Assembly (NCBI GenBank): GCA_964412115.1 | Contig: CAYPMM010000024.1 | Coordinates: 1 to 15,105, forward strand | DNA length: 15,105 nucleotides | Direction of reading: 5' to 3' | DNA from: HO2-45-28 sp964412115 | GTDB lineage: Bacteria > Patescibacteriota > Minisyncoccia > HO2-45-28 | Shown: positions 1 to 6,524 of the stretch, one piece after another | Layout of the letters: the number at the start of each line of letters is the position of its first letter | Position numbering within the stretch: position 1 is the first letter of the stretch | Program-made: the position numbers and the translations under genes | The notes under the pieces: generated by a model | Database searches by the model: none | What the model saw: only the letters and a program-made list of their open reading frames with translations | Told to the model about the DNA's origin: nothing

Positions 1-50
1 GCGCTTCGTTGACATCGAAGAGGCCAGAAGTTCGATCCTTCTACCGCGCA
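1..50 (+). tRNA. tRNA-Val(GAC), 3' part
   Basis: Only the 3' part of the tRNA is inside the window. The anticodon stem is CTTCG/CGAAG (4-8 and 16-20) around the loop TTGACAT, which puts anticodon GAC at 11-13 and reads valine codons GTC/GTT. A five-base variable loop, the T arm AGAAG-TTCGATC-CTTCT (26-42), the acceptor strand ACCGCGC (43-49) and discriminator A50 follow. CCA is not encoded. The acceptor 5' strand and D arm lie upstream of base 1. Anticodon bases A35 and C36 and discriminator A73 agree with valine identity. Confidence 0.88.
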
Positions 51-62
51 CAAATCGTTTTA

Positions 63-71
63 TGTTATAAT
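63..71 (+). promoter_or_regulatory. Extended -10 promoter of the proline-rich protein gene
   Basis: A consensus -10 (TATAAT, 66-71) has the extended TGn element just before it (63-65). No good -35 is seen, since the matching position falls in the tRNA acceptor stem. Only 7 nt separate the -10 from the ATG at 79, so the transcript should begin at or next to the start codon. No Shine-Dalgarno is present. The same geometry recurs at other genes here. Confidence 0.6.
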
Positions 72-78
72 TATTCAT

Positions 79-705
79 ATGGCAAAAATTATTCTTAGAG
101 CTATTTTGTGGGGTGCCGTTTCGTGGCTTGTTTTGAGTTTAATTTTATTTTTCGGTGCCGGATTTTATAGCGGTTTTATAGCCCAAGACCCGGGAGCCGA
201 AGTTTCGCCGTTGGCGCTTATTGTCTTGAGATATGCCGTTTTACTTTTGGCTCTAGGTATCGCGGCCGTTGTTTTTATAAAAGAGGAGAAAAAACTCCCT
301 GAGCCGTTTAAACCCATTCCGCCCAAACCAGTTTTTATCCCGCCCGCTCAACCCATTCCGCCCATTAAACCAATTTTACCCAAACCGCCGACAATAACGC
401 CCATCCCTCCGCCCAAACCGGCACCGGCTCCGTTTGTGCCTCCAAAGCCGGTTGAATCCAAAACTTTTGTTCCCCTCACTTCTCCCACTCCACCAATTAA
501 ACCCACCCCGCCCATTCCTCCCAAACCCATTGAATCTGCCGGCATGTTTGTTCCTCCAAAACCGTTTGTTCCGCCAAAAATTTCCGGGCCGACAATACAG
601 CCGACAAGGCCTTTCGGACCACCGCCCGTGCAGACTTCTACGCCGCCGCCCTTGCCTAAATCCGAGGACTTAAAAAAGACTCCGGACCAGACGCCGTGGA
701 GCTGA
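79..705 (+). CDS. Proline-rich two-TM membrane protein, unknown function
   Basis: I do not recognise a family for this 208-aa protein. It has two hydrophobic segments (about residues 8-31 and 46-67) joined by a short loop containing QDPGAE. A charged patch (KEEKK, 68-72) is followed by a roughly 135-residue tail made of irregular PP-K-P and P-P-I-P repeats. The topology suggests both termini on the same side, with the tail as an extended, disordered arm; by the positive-inside rule (KEEKK after TM2) the tail is probably cytoplasmic. Low-complexity arms like this can be spacers or bind SH3-like or EVH1-like partners, but nothing here shows that. The end overlaps the GTG of the next gene by 10 nt, so the two are probably co-translated. 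Confidence 0.72.
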   Translation: MAKIILRAILWGAVSWLVLSLILFFGAGFYSGFIAQDPGAEVSPLALIVLRYAVLLLALGIAAVVFIKEEKKLPEPFKPIPPKPVFIPPAQPIPPIKPILPKPPTITPIPPPKPAPAPFVPPKPVESKTFVPLTSPTPPIKPTPPIPPKPIESAGMFVPPKPFVPPKISGPTIQPTRPFGPPPVQTSTPPPLPKSEDLKKTPDQTPWS

Positions 706-1403
706 ATATAATTTACGAAGACAAAAATTTTCTGGTTTTAAACAAACCGGCCGGCGTGGTCGTGCACCCCGACAAAAATCACCACGAAAACACACTCATC
801 CAGGAAATTGTTAAAAAATATCCGGAAATCCGCGAAGTAAGCGATGCTTCGACGGACCCATCATTGCGGCCGGGCATTGTGCACCGTCTGGACAAAGATA
901 CTTCGGGCGTTTTGCTGGTGGCTCGAAACCAGAACTATTTTGACTATCTAAAGTCCCTTTTCCAAAAAAGGGAAGTTAAAAAAACTTATTTGGTTTTAGT
1001 CGCGGGGTTGGTTAAAAATGACGAAGGCGTAATTGACTTGCCCATCGGGCGCAGCCGTAAAGATTCACGTCGTCGCATTGCGGGTAAGGGAGCCTCGGGT
1101 AAATTAAGGGAAGCGAAGACAGAATACAAAGTCGTTAAACGATTTAGTGACTTTACTTTTTTGGAAGCAATGCCTCTGACTGGACGCACTCACCAGATCC
1201 GCGCGCATTTTTCCGCAATTAGCCGTCCGGTTGTCTGCGATAAAATTTATGGCGGGAAAAAACCAGTTTGCCCCGCGGGGCTCACTCGCCAGTTTCTTCA
1301 CGCCTGGAAACTTGAATTTGTTTTGCAGTCAGGCGCAAAAATGTCCTTTGAAGCCGACTTGCCGGAGGATTTGGAAAAAGTTTTAGATTTTTTAAACAAA
1401 TAA
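696..1403 (+). CDS. RluA/RluD-family 23S rRNA pseudouridine synthase
   Basis: This 235-aa protein converts specific uridines in RNA, probably large-subunit rRNA, to pseudouridine. The family signature HRLDKDTSG is at residues 63-71, with D66 as catalytic Asp. The KPAGVVVHP segment (17-25) and TGRTHQIRAH (about 162-171), both typical of the RluA family, are also present. There is no N-terminal S4 RNA-binding domain, unlike E. coli RluD, so the protein is the bare catalytic domain. The start is a GTG inside the end of the upstream gene, in another frame, which fits translational coupling. The exact target uridine cannot be told from sequence. An RluD assignment is likelier than RluA or RluC but not certain. 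Confidence 0.9.
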   Translation: MELNIIYEDKNFLVLNKPAGVVVHPDKNHHENTLIQEIVKKYPEIREVSDASTDPSLRPGIVHRLDKDTSGVLLVARNQNYFDYLKSLFQKREVKKTYLVLVAGLVKNDEGVIDLPIGRSRKDSRRRIAGKGASGKLREAKTEYKVVKRFSDFTFLEAMPLTGRTHQIRAHFSAISRPVVCDKIYGGKKPVCPAGLTRQFLHAWKLEFVLQSGAKMSFEADLPEDLEKVLDFLNK

Positions 1404-1418
1404 ATTGACACGGCCAAA

Positions 1419-1458
1419 AAGTAAACACAACCTGACGGCCGTCAGGTTGTGTTTACTT
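1419..1458. repeat. Perfect 40-bp palindrome, possible terminator
   Basis: Two 20-nt arms meet with no spacer at 1438/1439; the core is CCTGACGGCCGTCAGG and the outer part AAGTAAACACAA. It follows the rluD-like stop codon by 15 nt. On the minus strand the stem is followed by five T; on the plus strand no T-tract follows, so a standard intrinsic terminator for the upstream genes is not clear. A stem this long still could stop transcription or bind a dimeric protein, or be one of the palindromic repeat elements seen elsewhere in the window. Confidence 0.75.
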
Positions 1459-1539
1459 GTGCTTGCGCGTACACAAAGTTTTTGTTTGTTGCAATGTATA
1501 TTGCGCCACAAAATAAAACCTGATAATCTTGCAGATATA

Positions 1540-1613
1540 GCGGGTGTAGTTTAATGGCAGAACATCTGGTTGCCAATCAGATAGCGGGAGTTCGATTCTC
1601 CCCACCCGCACCA
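1540..1613 (+). tRNA. tRNA-Gly(GCC), CCA encoded
   Basis: Acceptor GCGGGTG (1540-1546) pairs with CACCCGC (1603-1609), discriminator A1610, and CCA is encoded at 1611-1613. The anticodon stem TCTGG/TCAGA flanks the loop TTGCCAA, giving anticodon GCC for glycine. The T loop is TTCGATT. A plausible -10 (GATAAT, 1522-1527) lies 12 nt upstream. The tRNA is directly followed by tsaD with a one-base gap, so the two are almost surely on one transcript. Confidence 0.95.
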
Positions 1614-1614
1614 A

Positions 1615-2664
1615 GTGAAAATTCTTGGCATTGAAACTTCTTGCGACGAGACGGGAATAGCGTTGGTTGAAGCTAGAGGGGGTTTAAAAAATCCACGTTT
1701 TCGCGTTTTAAAAAATTTGGTTGCCTCGCAAATTAAAATCCACGCGCCTTACGGCGGGGTTGTCCCTAATTTAGCCAAACGCGAGCATGCCAAAAACCTC
1801 CCGCTATTGCTCAAAAAACTACTTGGCGGAGGGGTCGCCAAGTTTGATGTGATTGCCGTGACTACGGGACCGGGGCTTGAGCCGTGCTTGTGGGAGGGAA
1901 TAAATTTTGCGCAATTGCTGGTAAAGGAACACAAAAAACCAATTGTTGCCGTCAACCACATGGAAGGACACATTGTTTCGGTTCTTTTAAAGAACCGAAA
2001 CGGAAACATCCAACATCTAATTTCCAACATCCAATTTCCTGCGATAGCATTGCTGGTATCGGGAGGCCACACCGAATTGGTCCTAATAAAAAACTGGCTA
2101 AATTATAAAATAATAGGTGAAACGTTGGATGACGCGGTGGGCGAAGCATTTGATAAGGCCGCCCGCCTGATCAGTCTTCCCTATCCCGGCGGCCCAGCCC
2201 TGTCCAAGCTGGCCGGAACGTTGACCAGACATCCTATGTCTGGTCAAGTTAAGTTGCCGAGGCCGATGATTAATTCCAAAGATTTAAATTTTAGTTTTTC
2301 AGGACTGAAAACCGCCGTTCTTTACGCTCTCCGTGATGACCCTAAAATAAACAAAGCCGTGCTGGCCAAAGAATTTCAAAACGCCGCGGTTGAAGTTTTG
2401 GTGTTCAAAACACTAAAAGCGGTTGAAAAATACAATCCTAAAACTTTGATTGTTGCCGGTGGGGTCGCGGCAAATAAACATCTTCAGAAAGAACTAAACC
2501 GCAAACTAAAAACTATTGACCACAAACTTAAACTTTTGTTTCCCGAACAAAAGTTTACCGGGGACAATGCGGCCATGATCTCCGCCGCGGCTTATTTTCA
2601 CGCGCTCAAAAAGGATTTCGCAAAACCAGCCAAACTAAATGCCTCAGGCCGGCTTAGTTTGTAA
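1615..2664 (+). CDS. tsaD: tRNA N6-threonylcarbamoyladenosine transferase TsaD
   Basis: TsaD transfers the threonylcarbamoyl group from TC-AMP to A37 of ANN-decoding tRNAs, with TsaB and TsaE as partners. The 349-aa protein starts with the family N-terminus (ILGIETSCDETG), which fixes the GTG at 1615 as start. The metal-binding HMEGH is at 115-119, LVSGGHTE at 147-154, GETLDDAVGEAFDKAARL at 168-185, SFSGLKTA at 227-234 and GDNAAM at 316-321 (metal ligand D317). Two stretches, about 126-138 and 201-212, are longer than in usual members and coincide with palindromic DNA (1975-2001 and 2221-2247) and a 14-bp tandem repeat (2010-2037). The reading frame and all catalytic motifs are kept. No Shine-Dalgarno is possible, because the tRNA ends one base upstream. 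Confidence 0.96.
   Translation: MKILGIETSCDETGIALVEARGGLKNPRFRVLKNLVASQIKIHAPYGGVVPNLAKREHAKNLPLLLKKLLGGGVAKFDVIAVTTGPGLEPCLWEGINFAQLLVKEHKKPIVAVNHMEGHIVSVLLKNRNGNIQHLISNIQFPAIALLVSGGHTELVLIKNWLNYKIIGETLDDAVGEAFDKAARLISLPYPGGPALSKLAGTLTRHPMSGQVKLPRPMINSKDLNFSFSGLKTAVLYALRDDPKINKAVLAKEFQNAAVEVLVFKTLKAVEKYNPKTLIVAGGVAANKHLQKELNRKLKTIDHKLKLLFPEQKFTGDNAAMISAAAYFHALKKDFAKPAKLNASGRLSL
1975..2001. repeat. 27-bp palindrome inside tsaD
   Basis: The arms GTTTCGGTTCTTT (1975-1987) and AAAGAACCGAAAC (1989-2001) are perfectly complementary around one central base. It lies in tsaD between the codons for HMEGH and LVSGGH, at the edge of a segment about 9-11 residues longer than typical. The 14-bp tandem repeat begins 8 nt further on. 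Confidence 0.85.
2010..2037. repeat. Two tandem 14-bp repeats inside tsaD
   Basis: CCAACATCTAATTT (2010-2023) is followed immediately by CCAACATCCAATTT (2024-2037), with 13 of 14 bases identical. The repeat encodes the extra residues near 132-141 of TsaD. It looks like a low-complexity insertion that has stayed in frame. Confidence 0.8.
2221..2247. repeat. Hairpin repeat inside tsaD
   Basis: Arms TTGACCAGACAT (2221-2232) and ATGTCTGGTCAA (2236-2247) are perfectly complementary around the loop CCT. It encodes LTRHPMSGQ at about residues 203-211, a stretch not expected in TsaD and sitting between the PGGP/LSKLA and LPRP segments. It has the form of a mobile palindromic element tolerated in frame. 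Confidence 0.82.
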
Positions 2665-2764
2665 AAATTTTTACCAAATTCCAAATTTATCACACTGATA
2701 CGATCGTAACGATTTGGTTAATTTAAAAAATTAAAGAGGACTTTTAAAGGATACTGTTGCGGGC

Positions 2765-2770
2765 TAGAAT
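2765..2770 (+). promoter_or_regulatory. Putative -10 box of valS
   Basis: TAGAAT at 2765-2770 lies 7 nt before the valS ATG, the same distance as the -10 box at 66-71 has from its ATG. No convincing -35 is visible. If used, valS mRNA would be leaderless, which fits the absence of a Shine-Dalgarno next to this ATG. Confidence 0.4.
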
Positions 2771-2777
2771 AATACTT

Positions 2778-4889
2778 ATGGCGCCTGATTTCTCAAAACC
2801 CTACGACCCGAAGGGGGTGGAGGATAGAATTTATAAACGCTGGGAGGCCAGCGGTTATTTTAATCCCGACAAACTTCCCCCGCCTTCGGCCGGGCAAGTT
2901 GCCATGCGCAAAAAATCTTTCACCATAACAATTCCTCCCCCAAACGTTACCGGATCTTTGCACATGGGACACGCCCTAAACGCGACGATACAGGACATAA
3001 TAATACGCAAAAAAAGAATGGAAGGGTTTAGGACGCTGTGGCTTCCCGGAATAGACCATGCCGGCATTGCTACGCAAAATGTCGTTGAAAAGGAACTGAG
3101 GAAAGACGGATTGTCCAGACATCAGCTTGGGCGCGAAAAATTTTTAGAAAAAGTTTGGGAGTGGAAAAAAAAGTACGGAGGAATAATTTTAGACCAGCTT
3201 AAAAAAATAGGGGCTTCAGCCGACTGGTCCAGAACCCGATTCACAATGGACGAAGATTACCAAAAGGCGGTGGCCGAAGCGTTTCTCCACTATCAAAAAA
3301 AAGGATGGATTTACCGAGGCGAGCGAGTCGTTAACTGGTGTTCCAGGTGTCAGACCAGTTTGTCGGATTTGGAGCTGGAATACACCGAAGAAAAAGGAAA
3401 TCTGTGGTTTATAAAATATCCGCTAAAAAAGGGCGGTCATGTCGTTGTGGCTACCACCAGGCCGGAAACAATGCTCGGCGATTCGGCGGTAGCGGTAAAT
3501 CCAAAAGACGCGAGATATAAAAATATTGTGGGACAAAGCGCGCTATTGCCGATAAAAAATCGCGAGATTCCGGTAATTGCCGACCGCAGGGTTGAACAGG
3601 ATTTCGGAACAGGGGCCGTAAAAATAACTCCGGCACACGATTTTTTGGACGCTGAAATCGGAAAAGACCACGACTTGCCGGTTTTTAAAGTGATTGCGGA
3701 GACCGGAAAAATGACTGCGGAGGCAGGACAAATTTGCGAGAGTCTGAATACTGAAGAATGCCGAAAAAAGGTGGTTGAAGAGCTTGAGCAGCAAGGGTTA
3801 GTTGAAAAAATAGAAGAACTTACCCACAATGTGGCGCGCTGTTATCGCTGTAATCGCATCATCGAGCCGATTCCTTCAATGCAGTGGTTTTTGAAAATGT
3901 CGGCCCAAGGCCGATCCGCCTCGGGCGGAGATAGCTTGGCCGACATGGCAATAAAGGCCGTAAAATCCGGAAAAATAAAGTTTCATCCGAAAAGATTTGA
4001 AAAAACATACTTTGACTGGCTTAAAAATATTAAGGACTGGACCATATCCCGCCAAATCTGGTGGGGACACAGAATTCCGGTTGATGGCGAGACGGATGTT
4101 TTGGACACCTGGTTTTCTTCGGCCCTTTGGCCCTTCGCGACTTTGGGATGGCCGGAAAAAACGAAAGATATTAAAACTTTTTATCCGACACAAGTTTTAT
4201 CCACCGCGAGAGATATCATAAATCTTTGGGTCGCGCGCATGATTTTTTCCGGAATGGAATTTGAGAAAAATATTCCGTTTAAAGACGTGATAATCCACGC
4301 GACGATTCTTACAAAAGACGGTAAAAGAATGTCCAAATCGCTTGGCACCGGAGTTGACCCGCTTGGCTTAATTGGACAATACGGGGCCGACGCTACGCGC
4401 TTCGCTTTAATCTGGCAGGCCATGGGCGGGCAGGACATGCGCTGGTCGGAGGAGGCTATTATCGCCGGAAAAAAGTTTTTGAATAAAATCTGGAACGCGA
4501 GCCGTTTCGTGCTTGATAAAACAAAAGAGTTTGACGGCGGATTAAAAAAACCAAAAACACTTACCGCCGAAGATAAAAAGATAATTGCTTTGTTTTCCAA
4601 AATCAAAAAAGAAGTCTCCGGTAAAATAAATAAATACGAATTCGGCCCGGCGCTTCACTCCTTGCACGATTTTTTCTGGCACGACTTTTGCGATGTTTAT
4701 CTGGAGGTTTCTAAAAATCAGATCGGCGACCCCAAAACCCAAGAAAACACCAAAAATATTTTAATTCATGTTCTGTCCGGCTCCTTGAAGCTTTTGCATC
4801 CGTTTATTCCCCACATTACAGAAGAAATATGGTCAGCGATGCCCGACGGCAAAAAAAATCTTTTAATTATTGAAGCATGGCCCAAGTAA
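2778..4889 (+). CDS. valS: Valyl-tRNA synthetase, compact form
   Basis: This class Ia synthetase charges tRNA-Val; two tRNA-Val genes are also in the window. From ATG 2778 it is 703 aa, against about 880-950 usually. The signature HMGH is at 62-65, the editing domain spans about 205-345 (TTRPETMLGDSAVAV, TGAVKITPAHD), CxxC pairs occur at NWCSRC (186-191) and RCYRC (354-358), and KRMSKS is at 516-521. The normal stretch between HRIP (431-434) and VLDTWFSS (441-448), often carrying a zinc knuckle, is cut to six residues. The C-terminal coiled-coil tRNA-binding arm is absent, with the protein ending after the anticodon-binding domain. Residues 375-389 are an extra segment encoded by a palindromic element (3897-3946). 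The stop overlaps the next gene by 13 nt. Confidence 0.95.
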   Translation: MAPDFSKPYDPKGVEDRIYKRWEASGYFNPDKLPPPSAGQVAMRKKSFTITIPPPNVTGSLHMGHALNATIQDIIIRKKRMEGFRTLWLPGIDHAGIATQNVVEKELRKDGLSRHQLGREKFLEKVWEWKKKYGGIILDQLKKIGASADWSRTRFTMDEDYQKAVAEAFLHYQKKGWIYRGERVVNWCSRCQTSLSDLELEYTEEKGNLWFIKYPLKKGGHVVVATTRPETMLGDSAVAVNPKDARYKNIVGQSALLPIKNREIPVIADRRVEQDFGTGAVKITPAHDFLDAEIGKDHDLPVFKVIAETGKMTAEAGQICESLNTEECRKKVVEELEQQGLVEKIEELTHNVARCYRCNRIIEPIPSMQWFLKMSAQGRSASGGDSLADMAIKAVKSGKIKFHPKRFEKTYFDWLKNIKDWTISRQIWWGHRIPVDGETDVLDTWFSSALWPFATLGWPEKTKDIKTFYPTQVLSTARDIINLWVARMIFSGMEFEKNIPFKDVIIHATILTKDGKRMSKSLGTGVDPLGLIGQYGADATRFALIWQAMGGQDMRWSEEAIIAGKKFLNKIWNASRFVLDKTKEFDGGLKKPKTLTAEDKKIIALFSKIKKEVSGKINKYEFGPALHSLHDFFWHDFCDVYLEVSKNQIGDPKTQENTKNILIHVLSGSLKLLHPFIPHITEEIWSAMPDGKKNLLIIEAWPK
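3897..3946. repeat. 50-bp palindromic element inside valS
   Basis: Outer arms ATGTCGGCC-C-AAG (3897-3909) and CTTGGCCGACAT (3935-3946) pair with one bulged C. An inner stem TCCGCC/GGCGGA (3915-3929) closes on a TCG loop. It encodes the extra SAQGRSASGGDSLADM segment of ValS (375-390), between the FLKM and AIKAV segments, where typical family members have only a short linker. The frame is kept. Confidence 0.82.
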
Positions 4890-5599
4890 TAGCTAACCCT
4901 CTTGCCGGAATATCGGCCGCGGTTGGCGGTTTGATTACCGCCTTGATCTGGCTTTGGTTTTGGCTCCGCGAAGACCCCCATCCCGAACCGCGAAAAACTC
5001 TTTTTTTGGCGTTTGGCGCCGGAGCACTCGCGGTTTTTGCCGCCCTTTTTTTGGAAGAGGCCAGTTTTTATCTCGGAATAGATTTTGGTTTCTGGTCAAG
5101 AAACGAATTGTCCTTTTTTCTTTTTGTAGTCTGGGCGGGAATTGAAGAGCTGTTAAAATACTTTGCGGCTTATTGGGCGGCCTTGCGTAAAGATGTTTTT
5201 GACGAGCCGGTTGACGCGCCGGTGTATCTCATCACCGCGGCCCTGGGTTTTGCAGCGTTTGAGAATATTTTAATGCTTTTCGGCCTGTTTCAAAGCGAGG
5301 TCGCAAGCGGAATCGCGGCCGCGCATCTTCGTTTCGTGGGTGCTACACTTTTGCATGTTTTAGCCTCATCAATCGTCGGTCTATCCATAGCCTTTGACTT
5401 TTTCCACAAACACCACCGCTGGCGCAATGCTTTGGGCGGGCTGGTGCTGGCCACCCTGTTGCACGCCGTTTTCAATTTCTTTATAATGAAAGGAGGAGCC
5501 GAAGGAATGATTTACGTTTTCTCGGTGGTCTGGGTCGGAATAATAATTTTAATACTTTCTTTTGAGAAAATTAAAAAAGAAAAGCCGCCGATTTATTAA
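4877..5599 (+). CDS. PrsW-family intramembrane protease
   Basis: This 240-aa polytopic membrane protein has about seven hydrophobic segments. It carries PrsW (M82) hallmarks: a DPHPEPRK motif after the first TM helix (33-40), EELLK (90-94) with paired Glu, FEN (128-130) and two membrane His residues (H160, and H196 in LLHAVFN). PrsW proteases cut membrane substrates; in Bacillus subtilis PrsW cleaves the anti-sigma factor RsiW, but no sigma/anti-sigma pair is seen here, so the substrate is unknown. The ATG lies inside the end of valS (13-nt overlap), so translation is probably coupled. Family assignment is firm, the role is not. Confidence 0.87.
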   Translation: MAQVIANPLAGISAAVGGLITALIWLWFWLREDPHPEPRKTLFLAFGAGALAVFAALFLEEASFYLGIDFGFWSRNELSFFLFVVWAGIEELLKYFAAYWAALRKDVFDEPVDAPVYLITAALGFAAFENILMLFGLFQSEVASGIAAAHLRFVGATLLHVLASSIVGLSIAFDFFHKHHRWRNALGGLVLATLLHAVFNFFIMKGGAEGMIYVFSVVWVGIIILILSFEKIKKEKPPIY

Positions 5600-5626
5600 A
5601 TTAGGAAATAAAAAAATAAAACAAAC

Positions 5627-6085
5627 ATGCCAAAAGACAGGCGATCGTTTCTAGAAAGGTTGACCGGCGCCGTGCCGGCAGAAGAGGAAGACGTAAAAAC
5701 TTTCAGCTTCAAGGGCGACGCGGATAAAAAAGCGCCGTTGCCCGAGACCTCGGACGAAGGCCAGCTTTTGGTTGACGTTTATCAGACCCCGGACGAAATA
5801 ATCATCCAGTCCGTGGTTTCGGGCGTAAAGCCGGACGAACTTGATGTTGCCATAACCTCTGAAATGGTAACTGTTCGCGGAAAACGGGAAAGGGGCGGCC
5901 ACATTTCCGATGAAAATTATTTTTATCAGGAGCTTTATTGGGGTTCTTTTTCCCGCTCAATTTTGCTTCCGCAGGAAATTGACGTTGAATCGTCTGAGGC
6001 AACTTTGAAAAACGGCTTACTTACGGTCAGGCTTCCGAAAATAGATAAAGCCAGAATCCAAAAACTGAAAATAAGACAGGAGTAA
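5627..6085 (+). CDS. Hsp20 small heat-shock protein
   Basis: This is a 152-aa ATP-independent holdase that binds unfolding proteins and forms oligomers. The alpha-crystallin domain spans about 45-137. It ends with the signature A-x4-G-L-L-x3-L-P-K (124-136), and the C-terminal tail holds IQKLKI, which can serve as the I-x-I-like oligomerisation motif. The N-terminal 40 residues are charged and variable, as usual. The DVYQTPDEIIIQSVVSGVKP segment resembles Hsp20 proteins frequent in Parcubacteria. It begins 27 nt after the PrsW-like gene; only a weak AGGAAA lies upstream of the ATG, so it may be the last gene of the valS operon. Confidence 0.93.
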   Translation: MPKDRRSFLERLTGAVPAEEEDVKTFSFKGDADKKAPLPETSDEGQLLVDVYQTPDEIIIQSVVSGVKPDELDVAITSEMVTVRGKRERGGHISDENYFYQELYWGSFSRSILLPQEIDVESSEATLKNGLLTVRLPKIDKARIQKLKIRQE

Positions 6086-6092
6086 ATTGTGT

Positions 6093-6121
6093 TTGACTAA
6101 ATAACTATTGACGGCTAACAT
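6093..6121 (+). promoter_or_regulatory. Promoter of tRNA-Phe
   Basis: TTGACT (6093-6098) and TAACAT (6116-6121) are separated by exactly 17 bp, and the tRNA begins 8 nt after the -10. This is the spacing expected for a housekeeping sigma factor. Confidence 0.68.
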
Positions 6122-6129
6122 TTTGTTAT

Positions 6130-6201
6130 GCCGCGGTAGCTCAGTGGTAGAGCGCAGCCCTGAAGAGGCTGGCGTCGGGGGTTCAATTCCCTCCCGCGGC
6201 A
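6130..6201 (+). tRNA. tRNA-Phe(GAA)
   Basis: Acceptor GCCGCGG (6130-6136) pairs with CCGCGGC (6194-6200), discriminator A6201. The D arm is GCTC-AGTGGTA-GAGC, the anticodon stem CAGCC/GGCTG flanks CTGAAGA, giving anticodon GAA, and the T loop is TTCAATT. CCA is not encoded. Confidence 0.95.
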
Positions 6202-6220
6202 CACTTCGACAAGCTCAGTG
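6202..6220. repeat. Copy 1 of a TTCGACAAGCTCAG repeat
   Basis: The 14-mer TTCGACAAGCTCAG (6205-6218) sits directly behind tRNA-Phe, flanked by CAC and TG so that the ends are complementary (CACT/AGTG). The identical 14-mer occurs in merA at 7698-7711. Motifs of this kind are common short interspersed repeats in many bacterial genomes (from memory, not searched). Confidence 0.65.
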
Positions 6221-6231
6221 TAAACAAAAAC

Positions 6232-6254
6232 AAAACCCCGTTTAGCGGGGTTTT
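6232..6254. terminator. Bidirectional intrinsic terminator
   Basis: Stem AAAACCCCG (6232-6240) and CGGGGTTTT (6246-6254) with loop TTTAG. T runs follow the GC stem on both strands. It ends tRNA-Phe transcription on the plus strand and the convergent two-gene operon on the minus strand. Confidence 0.9.
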
Positions 6255-6272
6255 AAAGTTTATTGAGCCGTC

Positions 6273-6524
6273 TTAAGACAATATTTTTTTCTGCCATCCA
6301 TATTTCTGTTCCAAGGGCTTCATAATATTCCAGGAAGATTTAATTTTATTCCACATGATTTTCACCGGAGATTCATCAAATTCAACCGTTACGTCAAGAT
6401 AGCCGTTCTCAACAATTTTCCCAATCCTTCCGTCTTCGGCGCGAAACATTTTTTCAACGAGTTCGCCCGGCTCAAGTGCCCCCATTCCATCCCCGACCCA
6501 AATAAAGGTTTCCCGTTTTTTCAT
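6273..6524 (-). CDS. 83-aa protein of unknown function
   Basis: I do not recognise this small soluble protein. It begins MKKRETFIWVGDGMG and contains EDGRIGKIVENGYLDVTVEF (about 30-49), which reads like a short beta-strand-rich module of the KOW/SH3 or DUF-type barrel kind; that reading is only an impression. The C-terminal third is basic and Trp-rich (IMWNKIKSSWNIMKPLEQKYGWQKK). Its ATG overlaps the stop of the upstream 54-aa gene in an ATGA, so both are translated from one message, and the shared terminator at 6232-6254 follows 18 nt behind. The overlap and terminator support a real gene. Confidence 0.72.
   Translation of the reverse strand: MKKRETFIWVGDGMGALEPGELVEKMFRAEDGRIGKIVENGYLDVTVEFDESPVKIMWNKIKSSWNIMKPLEQKYGWQKKILS

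Noticed and set aside
290..700. Proline-coding repeats taken as a CRISPR array or satellite
   Set aside because: Units are irregular and short, stay in frame and encode a proline-rich tail; no spacer structure.
1540..1613. tRNA-Gly as an attachment site for an integrated element
   Set aside because: No integrase, no second copy of the tRNA 3' end, and housekeeping genes on both sides.
2757..2777. TTG at 2757 as start of valS
   Set aside because: The seven extra residues are not in the family, and ATG 2778 matches the conserved N-terminus and the -10 spacing.
2665..2777. T-box or other riboswitch before valS
   Set aside because: The region is short and A+T-rich, with only a small palindrome (TACGATCGTA); no T-box core or terminator/antiterminator pair is visible.
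3437..3829. Long open frame on the minus strand within valS
   Set aside because: It lies opposite the conserved editing domain, with no ribosome site or recognisable motif; a shadow of valS.
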